DNA of 64,000 bases from Plecoglossus altivelis (Eukaryota > Chordata > Actinopteri > Osmeriformes > Plecoglossidae), in assembly GCA_036571765.1 (NCBI GenBank), contig BROE01000003.1, positions 8,801,732-8,865,731 of the forward strand, read 5' to 3'. Each line of letters opens with the position of its first letter. Position 1 is the first letter of the stretch. This document shows, one piece after another, positions 51,568 to 60,500 of the stretch. Both the position numbers and the translations under genes were made by a program. The notes under the pieces were generated by a model, which was given only the letters and a program-made list of their open reading frames with translations, was not told the DNA's origin and ran no database searches.

Positions 51568-53213
51568 ATGGCCAAGCAAGCGCTATTTGCTTACTTCATC
51601 ACAGACGAGGTGCATGGTAGCAAATGTAATTGTTTTCGTATTAGAATTTTCACTAACCAGTGCACTGAAATGTGTCATTTTATGTATTGGGCTAAATTAA
51701 CTTCCAATACCCTTATTAATAATACAAACAGAAGTCTTTCCGTTTGTGAATGGATGTACTTTGATGGAAACGTCACAGTGACCTAGCCTCGGCGCCGTCA
51801 CAAATCGGACATAAAATCTAACTGGAATTCACTGCTTCAAGTCAAACACACGTGCTGAAATGAATTGTCTTTTTTTTTACAGTGTTACAATGATGCCCCC
51901 CCCCCCCACCTCCTCCAACAGAACGGAGAACAATAGTGGCTTTCCAGAAAAGAAAGCGGGTGGTTAAGAAAAAGGCAGAATGGAAACCAGCTGTAAAAAG
52001 TTGGCCACAGATACTGGCAGAACAGATGGGGTCGGAAGATACAGGCAGCTCAGAAGGATCCTGGAACAAGGCAAATAATTAAAAGGTGGGTAGACCTGGA
52101 AAAGACCTTAGAGAAGCCACCTGGACAGAGGCTGGCAGAGATAAGGGAGGAAGAGATAAGACTGGCAGATAAGCCAAATGCAGAGGCTGGAGAGAGTGGA
52201 GGCAGAAGGCGTGGGAGGCAGAGGAGAGGGAGCAGGAGCTCCAAGCCAAGTTGAAACTTGAAGATCTGCAGGAGACCAAGACACCTCACACACAGGTGCT
52301 TAAAGTCTGCTTCCATCTTGGAGGAGTTGAGGATGTTGGACGAACAGGTTTACGAGTTAAGACTACAGCCAGCATATCTTTTGTTTTTTCAGATAAGATA
52401 TATGTGTATTCGGTATTCCATTACAGTGCTAGCAATGTCTGTCTTAAACACAAACAGCAGATATCCAACTTCCATCAATGTCCCCCATCCATCAGCCAGT
52501 CTCCTCAACACCCCAACCCCTCTCACTGGGTAAAGACGGAGCGTACTTGGGTCTCACCCCCATTAAACTACTGAAAACTCAGGCCAGGCCTACTCACAGG
52601 GTCTAGCAGCCGATCCGCAAATCTCTTCGCGAGGATGATCACATCCACATCCCACCTCTTGGCCAACCAGTTGGAAGGGTCAGAGAGTGGACTGGCGGAG
52701 ATGGACGTACTGGAGGCATCTGTTGAGGAGACTTCAAACTGTGAGAAATTGACAAAAATGGTGAATGAGATAATGTCTGAAAAGCAGAAAGTAGCAAAGA
52801 AAGGGAATTCACAGAGAAGCAGAAGAAAGCAGAAAAGCTGGCGCAGGACAAGATGGAGAAGAAACAGAAGAAGTAGCAGTAGCAGGCCGAAAAAAGAACC
52901 ATGAAGAGAGTCAACCAAAGCTGGAGAATGAGAGGCAAAAATGAAAGATGTAGAAAGGAAAGAGATTCAAAGGTTAGCAGAAGAACAAAGAAAGGTAATT
53001 AAAAGAGAAATGCAGAAAAGGGAAAAATGGAAATGGGGGCTTTTGCCAAAATGTTGCTTTGTTGAGAAGATAGAGGGCCTTTTATTTCCACTGATGAGAG
53101 ACTTTCCATTTACGGTGACACCAACTGTGACAAACATCAAGGACTGTAATCTTTTCTGTCTTCACCATGTAAGCAAGGGTTTTTGTGCAGACCCTTCCAA
53201 ACAATTAATGTAA
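51568..53213 (+). pseudogene. unidentified coding-like block with coiled-coil character, frame-broken (decayed or mis-assembled gene)
   Basis: I cannot name this gene. Coding-like pieces follow each other on the plus strand. ATG at 51568 (GTCATGG context) gives MAKQALFAYFITDE and reaches a GT donor at 51610. A strong poly-T acceptor ends at 51882. A C12 run (51896-51907) then leads into a lysine-rich frame (VAFQKRKRVVKKKAEWKPAV, about 51931-51990). A different frame at about 52010-52196 includes RLAEIREEEIRLADKPNAEA, and another at 52199-52283 includes RQKAWEAEEREQELQAKLKL. Further pieces contain ILEELRMLDEQVYELRLQ (52315-52368), GKDGAYLGLTPIKLLKTQ (about 52529-52582), LEASVEETSNCEKLTKMVNE (about 52711-52770) and a Lys/Glu-rich end to about 52870. 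The pieces need introns or frame changes to join; I could not build one clean gene model. It is either a decaying pseudogene, a fast-evolving gene whose introns I cannot resolve, or a gene with sequencing errors. Confidence 0.35.
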
Positions 53214-53764
53214 AAGTCTACACCTTTTGCCCAGTCATTTTCAATCAGTAGCACATGTACCTACTTTTAACAAGCACTGCTAAATGAAAAAGCAAAAATA
53301 AGAACCGTCTCTATCACAAGAATGAATGAAGAAAATGACAAACATGATGGATGTATAGTTTACTGTTTTGGGATATGCCATTACTTTGCTGTCATTGTTA
53401 ACTTGTAAGTTAAGGATTCCCACTGCTCTTGTGAAACCCGCAAGAATTTTTATATCCCCCCAACCCCAAAAATGAAATCCGTCTGTTTCAGGACAGATGT
53501 TTTTTTTAGCCATGTTGATATGCCCTACTGGTAGGAGGATGATAACGTCAGTGATTTTCTTATGAACTAATGCAACAGACAAAAGCATTCGAAATTTAAT
53601 GAAACTGACATTCATTTTAGCACTATGGAAATTAAAGGAGAACACGATCTACACTTCAATCTTAGTATATAGAAGTGTAATAGAGAAACAATTGTGCATT
53701 TGAATGTATGTCATCTTGATAAGTAATTGTACGAGTTTATTTGTTCTGTTGTGTTCGACCTTGT
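53214..53764. other. AT-rich intergenic DNA
   Basis: No gene, repeat or motif of note is seen between the coding-like block and the CpG-dense patch. The minus-strand frame of 121 codons here is AT-driven and has no recognisable domain. Confidence 0.6.
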
Positions 53765-54190
53765 ACAATCGCGATATCCACAGCTCTCTGCTCATAAGAG
53801 TTGCTTGAAACGTTTCATATTGAGGTTCTTGAACGCTCCCTTTACGGAGGTTTGCGTGCTAGGACCACACGATATGTGACTGAACCGTAAAATGTACGCT
53901 ACAAAAGAACACAAATTGCTTTTCTTTCTCAACACAAATTCAAGTAAACCAACGAAATAAACTACTCCTGACGCGATGAGGATAACAACGTATGGCATGG
54001 CGGTTACAGTCGACCTTTGTGTAGTTAAGTGCTGTATCCACGGCGACAGGCTAGGAAAATGACAACAAACGTGAGACGTGTGATTCATGAAGTCGTCTAC
54101 GGGGAGTGCATCAGATGCGGCCCGAATAAGGAATGAGAATTGACGTGGAGTCGTAAATTTCTTTCTTTCTTTTTTTACACAGTATTCATG
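53765..54190. promoter_or_regulatory. CpG-dense patch, probable ttc23 promoter (possibly bidirectional)
   Basis: I count roughly 25 CpG dinucleotides in about 420 bp, clearly more than in surrounding DNA, which is CpG-poor. The patch ends about 230 bp before the first ttc23 coding exon (54417). In human, TTC23 shares a head-to-head promoter with LRRC28, so a bidirectional element is expected here. No lrrc28 sequence is seen on the minus side. The transcription start and any 5'UTR exon of ttc23 cannot be placed exactly. Confidence 0.45.
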
Positions 54191-54416
54191 TCGACTATCC
54201 CCCTTGAATACATCTTTCGCTCTAGGTCACAGTTGCACTATTTTCAGGATTAGAATACGACCATGAACAAATGTGATTATTCTTATACAAGTAGAACAGA
54301 AACAGTGTTTTTACTCTACGACTATTGGTGGATGTTAATGATGATGACGGTGCTGATGGCTTTCTAATAAGAGTCTGCTATGTTTTATAACGTTTTGATT
54401 AACGACGTATTTACAG

Positions 54417-54584
54417 GTGAGCATGGAGAGCACCTGCGGTAGTCCTGGTGACTTATCATTTGATAAAGAAGTGACAGTATCTCGAGGAGGAACGAGCTTC
54501 ATGGTGAACTCTGTCATGATCACTCCGCAGGAAAAATTATGTCGCTTTGAAAGTCGAGCCCAATCACTTGCTGATGCACAACAG
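54417..54584 (+). CDS. ttc23: ttc23 coding exon 1 (residues 1-54)
   Basis: The acceptor TTTACAG ends at 54416, then GTGAGC precedes the ATG at 54423. The exon ends GATGCACAACAG before GT at 54585 in phase 0. The protein starts MESTCGSPGD and ends with PQEKLCRFESRAQSLADAQQ, which corresponds to the REKLHLCEEKAK region of human TTC23. The N-terminal 30 residues are poorly conserved in the family. An upstream untranslated exon is implied by the acceptor. Confidence 0.85.
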
Positions 54585-57500
54585 GTTGGCACCCTGCATT
54601 CAGTCTGGTGGCCTGCACATCAAATAGCTGAAGGTTACACATGGACGTACAGTATCTTACTGAACAGGTGGGATATATATAGAAGAAACATATAACATTT
54701 GTAAATTCTATTTTCCACAGTATGATGCTTGCATCCAAGACCTTGTTCGCTGTGTTGCCCTGACGAGACTTGTTCACGGAGATGGGCATCTGAAACTAGT
54801 CCAGGCCCATGCCAAACTGGCAAAGGCATACCTTCAGTTTAAAGGTAACAAGACAAACACAGAGAGCGTTAGAAAAACTTTGCTAAGAAGTTGGCAACTC
54901 AGGGTGTATTTTGGCCCAAACAGGGACCATCATTTTGAAAAATATATTTTTCCGCTTCAGGTTGGGGAGCACAGGCCCAGGAGCATGCAGTCAGAGCCAG
55001 GGATTTACTGCCACTCTGCCGCCCCGGTTTTACCAGCCCAGAGGAGAGGCTCCAGGTGCACGCCTGCCTGCTCAGCATCTACCTGACACAAGGGGGCGCT
55101 GCTCTGTTACTGGATAGATATCCACCACTGTCCTTAGTGGGCGCCAACTCATGAATCTAAGGCAGCAATCTGCGTCTCTGGTCCTCAGTGCCCACTGCCC
55201 TGTAGGTTTACTGTAGTTACTCTGCTCCAAACACACCTGATTCAAATCAATGGATAGTTATAATTAAGCTCTGCAGAAACTTGATTGAGTTGAATCAGTT
55301 GTGTGGGAGCAGAAAAACATCTGAAGATACAGCACATGACCCCTGAGAACCAGGGAGGAAACTGTTCATCTAATGGAGCATCAGTGTAATAATAGTGCAT
55401 GTTTTCTTAGCACTACGTGTCAGATGGACCATTGTAGCTCCTTAACCATTCCAACTTTTAAGGAGGCAGAGTCCAGCTATGAAAAAGCCAAAATAAATCT
55501 GGAGGAGCTCTGTCAGTTAGGTGGCATGGGCAAGGAGCAGAGACTGGAGGCTGACCTGGAGATATCCACCTCTCTGTCCAGGTAAAGGTATTCTATTTCA
55601 ATGAAATATGTTCAACCTCTGGGTTGCTTGCTTGTTACGAATTGTCTGACAGTCATTTATGAAAACCTTTTAATTTTAGGGACTGGATTATGTTTTCACC
55701 ACATGGTGGAGACAATGTCTAACAGATCTATTTCCCAAAAACAATATAAATATCTTCACGCAACTCAGATTTTATATTTCGATCCACGAAGAAAAAGTAA
55801 CGAAAAGTAAGAGGGAAAAGTAACGAAAAGTAACGAGGGAAGTAACGAAAAGTAACGAGGGAAAAGTAACGAAAAGTAAGGAGGAAAAAGTAACGGAGGA
55901 AAGTAACGAAAAGTAACGAGGGAAAAGTAACGAAAGGTAACGAGGGAAAGTAACGAAAAGTAACGAGGGAAAAGTAAGAAAGGTAACGAGGGAAAGTAAC
56001 GAAAGGTAACCAGGGAAGGTAACGAAAGGTAACGAGGGAAGGTAACGAAAGGTAACGAAGGAAAGTAACGAAAAGTAACGAAAGGTAACGGAGGAAAGTA
56101 ACGAAAGGTAACGGAGGAAAGTAGCGAAAAGTAACGCAGGAAAGTAATGAAAAGTAATGGAGGAAAGTAATGAAAGGTAACGAGGGAAAGTAACGAAAAG
56201 TAATGAGGGAAAGTAAGGGAAAGTAACGAAGAAAAGTAACGAAAAGCATCGGAGGAAAGTAACGAAAAGTAACGAAAAGTAACGAAGTAACTAAGTAAGG
56301 AAGAAATGAGGCAGTTTTTCTGGTTTCAACTTGATTTCTAAGCATTTGCAGGTCATGTAAAGCAATCAATGAAAAATGATATTACTGGCTGGAATCAACG
56401 AATATTACTGCAAATCACTTTCCCATGTATAAACCACCACTATATACATGCTGATATAGTCAAAGTTGGTGGAAAAGTAGTCATTCAAAAGTTAAATGCA
56501 AAACCTTTGAAAACTCTTTTCAGGATCTGAAAATAACTTAAGACACTGAACGAGTTAAAAAGCCAGTGGCGTGAGTAGAAGTTGCAAAAACCAGGCATTC
56601 CATCCAAGGTGTTTAATATAGCTTACCTTTTTAAGATGCTGTCTGATCTCAACTCGTCAAAGAAGTTGTGTGTGTCTGTGTTTGTGCATACTATATGTGA
56701 GGAACAGGGCCATGAAGAAGTCCTAACATGAAACATTTTCTGAGTTCAGAGGTAGCCATATTGACTACCGACCTCATATTTGGTAGAAGATAGAGGAGAA
56801 TATGGTGGAGAGCAAAGTATAGACTTATTTTAAGATTAATGTAAACAAGGATTGTGAGAGACACATACGATAGCAACCACAAACTGCCAGATGATTTGAG
56901 TTGTCGTTCTACTTTATTGACCTCAGATGGATAGGTTACAATTGATATTTGTCCAACACCGAACATGCTTGTGTAAAGGTACTACAAACTCTACAGCGTG
57001 TTGTAACAGTGTCTTAAGCCCAAGTCGATAGAGTATAATGCATAATGTAGATGTTATTGCACAGCCATTAACGGTGACTGATTTGAGTATTTGTGGCATT
57101 GCAAATACATTAACTTGAAAAAGTGAAGACAAAAGATACAAATAATGTCTGGATTATGTCTTTGAGGCTTGTTTGAGTGAGGAGTTTGTTTACTTGATTT
57201 GTGTAATTGGAAAAATGTGCCGACTCTGCCGGGAGGGTAAGCTTGCTAAACCTCTTTTGTTAGAGGATGATTCTGAACTTGGCCGGGCCTTTGCAGCGCC
57301 CTCAGTCCAGAGACTGTTTTGGATCAGAGTTCCATGGGTTCTTGAAACAACATGGCTCAGCACACGTTTTTGGTTGTTTCGGCCATTTCAAGTTATACCA
57401 GAGGCTGCAATTGGAACGCCCATTGGGAAATGGGCAAAACTCGACTGCAAAACTATAAAGACTGTCTGACATCAAGCTTCTGATGCTTCTGTGTTCCGAA

Positions 57501-60500
57501 TATCAAGATTTACGCTGCTTGTCTGCCTTGCTCACTGACAGTTTACATTCCATTGGTCTGTAGGTCATGCGCACTCATCCAGGTGGTGTCATTGTCTGTT
57601 TACCTGAGGCACATTTACAGTGAAAGGACAAAGAACACTGCTGTGTCTGTTCTGCTATTACACCAGCTGCCTAATACAGCTATAATCAAGCTGACAGGAA
57701 ACCTTCTTTACTCCCTTCTCAGTATTTCCTTTCTTGGCTTTACTTGACTGCTATATTTTCCTCTAGAAGGCCCAACTGCGAGCCCAACTTGCGTCAACAC
57801 TGGTCTGGTAGTGATTTCCAAAACAGAGGGCTATGTGGACTGCCTTGGCAGTCCTTTAAACAACTCTGAATATGGAACCCCTCTTCTCAGAGGGAAACTG
57901 AATTAGCTGCAGAGGACATGCGTCCCCTCTGTCAGGAAGCCTGTGAGCAAGGCTGTTGGATAAGAGACTGCTGTAGACTCGCTCGCAGGTCTTTCTATCC
58001 AGGCAAGAAGGGAGTAGAAGCACTAGGTACAGCCTCAGTGCCAGCGCTGGCAGCTCTTGTCCAGCTGCCGTAAAAAGCCCTGCCTGTCCCTGGAACCTGG
58101 GAGCCCACGAGCAGGGCTGAAGCCGATGGGAGGAGCCATCTATACAGCCAGCTGCAATCACGGCTTGTTTTCATAAAATGGAATCCATGGGAAAACTCAC
58201 AAAGGGTTAGCTGCTCTTCCAGCCCTGGCATTTCCCTGCCCACATATCTCAATGAGGTCTTGATCTCAGTTCTGTATGGGGTAGGATATGACTCAAATGT
58301 TGTTAACTTTGGTTAAAGCACACAAGCCCATACAGTGGGTGAGGATGTGGACAGATTGGTTTCCTGGAGATGTCCTCTTTTCCCCCTGTTCTGCTGCTTC
58401 CCAGGATAGCACTCTGCAGCGTAGCAACGTGAATATTGACGTGCCCTCTGAGAAAAACACCACTCCCTGAAGCCGAAATCCAATTGAGAGTCCATTAGAG
58501 TGTTTCAGTCCTGGAGGGAGCCAAGGCTGTTAGCAGAGTGGATGGATGGAAGGAGTCTGTCTTCTGACCAAGGAGAACGCCCTCGTGTCGTCATTGCAGG
58601 CTTCGGGTCCCAAAGCGCCCCTGACCATCCTGCTGAACCTCTGGAGGTGTCATCCTGATTCAGTGGATTCAAAACTGAAGTTGAATGGCAGAAATATGCG
58701 CCACAAAAGTGCAGGCTTCTGTCAAATTGCTGTCAAATATGTTGTTTTTCCCGTTTAAACTGTTGTTTTCTGACCAAAGTTGTGGCACAGTGGTGTTGCC
58801 TTTCTTTGTGAGGTCATTGCTCTGGCATCCTTCTTGAGTGGTATTACATGATGGACATTGTATCTGTACTACCAAGATGGAAAACCCTAATTTAGTCATC
58901 CTGGATAGGGGGAGCAGAGACCTTTTGTTGCTCAATGAGTTCAGGGATAGCACTCTGGCAAAGCCATAGTATCTTTATTTATAATGTGGTTCTGAGAGCA
59001 CACTTTACTGTCCTTAAAGGACACCATTAGGTATCTGGGAAAGAGTACAGCCAGAGATTGTAAACAGTGCTTTGGGCAGAAATAATTCGTCCAGCTACTT
59101 TAGCGCCAACCTTCTAGCGCCTTCCTTCCTACAGCCATACAGCCCCCTTCCTTCCTTCTATAGCTGGCCATATAATGCCCTCTGTCTGGCTACAGCCCAT
59201 AGTCCATATTTGCCCCAACAAGAATTCCAACACAGTGCCTACAGTGCTGTAGCTTTTAGCCACACAGTCTGGTTATTGTACGTGCTGGCCTGCAGGGTGT
59301 TCCAACGGCAGGGGAGACCTGGCGAGGCTCTGCAGCAGTGCGAGAGCTCCCTAGAGCTGCTGGAGGGCTGGGAGCGGCCGGGCCAAGTCTGCTCCGTCTA
59401 CAAGGACCTGGCCGCAATTGAACAGGCCCAGGGACACCTGGACAGAGCCATAGAGCATCTCACCAAGGTGACCAAAAACATGACAACACACAAGGCTACG
59501 CCATTGTTAATGAGAGTGTGCAGCTGTGATCTGTCTTGTTGATGTTTTTTTCCCCCTCTCATAGGCACATGCCATAGCTGTGAGTCAGAGTCCAGGGGAC
59601 CTGGAGGGGGCTCACGTCGCTCACAGCCTGGCGCTGGCTCTCTCCACTGCTGCACAGCCCCACCACAATGGTCAGTCTATTGACGGCCTGGCCCAGCCTG
59701 GGCTAGAAGGAGATCTGTTGGACAAGAATCTTGCACTTTTTCTGTGTGTGACTTTTTCTTCATATTTACGAGGGCAGGCTTATAATAAGTTTTCTGGAAC
59801 CTTCTGGGAAAGTAGTAGTAGTAGTAGAGGTTCATGATTGTGTTATCCCCCTCCCAGCTCTGTAGAGGGGTCCTTATTTTAGCCAGATGAATTGCTGGTC
59901 CCAGGAATTTACAGTAGAATGAAAAGTTATAGGCAGTACAATGTTTGCACTAGTGCTCATAAGTGCAGGGCAAAAATAACAGACAAGCCAGCATGATATG
60001 CTTCATCTGTTCATTTTTTTTGTCTGGTTTGTGTTGCAGACTCGGCCACCAAGTTCTTTTTGGAAAGTCTGACTGCCTACAGGAGCTCATTGGGTCCTCA
60101 AGATGCTGTGACCCTATCGGTGCAGGACGACTACTGTCGTTTCCTCCTCCTCACAGGCCAGCAACAGGTTATTCACCACACACGCATGAATACCCCTCAC
60201 CCCAGGCTAGTGTTGGCCGATTCAGATATCAGCTTTTCATGGAAATATTGGCACCTGCTGCTGAAGCTCTGGGTTGGTTCACAGTAGACCCTGACAAGCC
60301 ACCTGGAGCGCACGTGCAAAAAGCACTCCGCAATGGTGCTAGTTTGACTGAGCAGCGTCAATGTTGTTGTTGCAGTCATGTCTTGAGCTCCAGAGGGCGT
60401 CCCTGCCCCTGAAGAGGGGAGCGTTCGGTGACCTGAGTCCTGATGTGGCCGCCACCCTGCAGCTGATAGGAAGCGTGGAGATGGCCCAGGGTCAAGTCCG

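Noticed and set aside
55463..55581. GT-AG alternative for ttc23 exon 4, starting after TTTTAAG
   Set aside because: It drops the conserved FK residues, and no GT donor in exon 3 gives a compatible phase before the in-frame TGA at 55153. The AT-AC model fits frame, homology and U12 signals.
55728..56369. 213-codon minus-strand frame, the longest in the window
   Set aside because: It is made by the GTAACGAAAA minisatellite: repeating Phe-Val-Thr-Phe-Arg-Tyr-like residues with no start context, domain or flanking exon structure.
59072..59542. 156-codon plus-strand frame as a single gene
   Set aside because: Only its 59296-59467 part is real (ttc23 exon 5). The left part is intron read-through up to the CTGCAG acceptor, and the right part is read-through past the donor at 59468.
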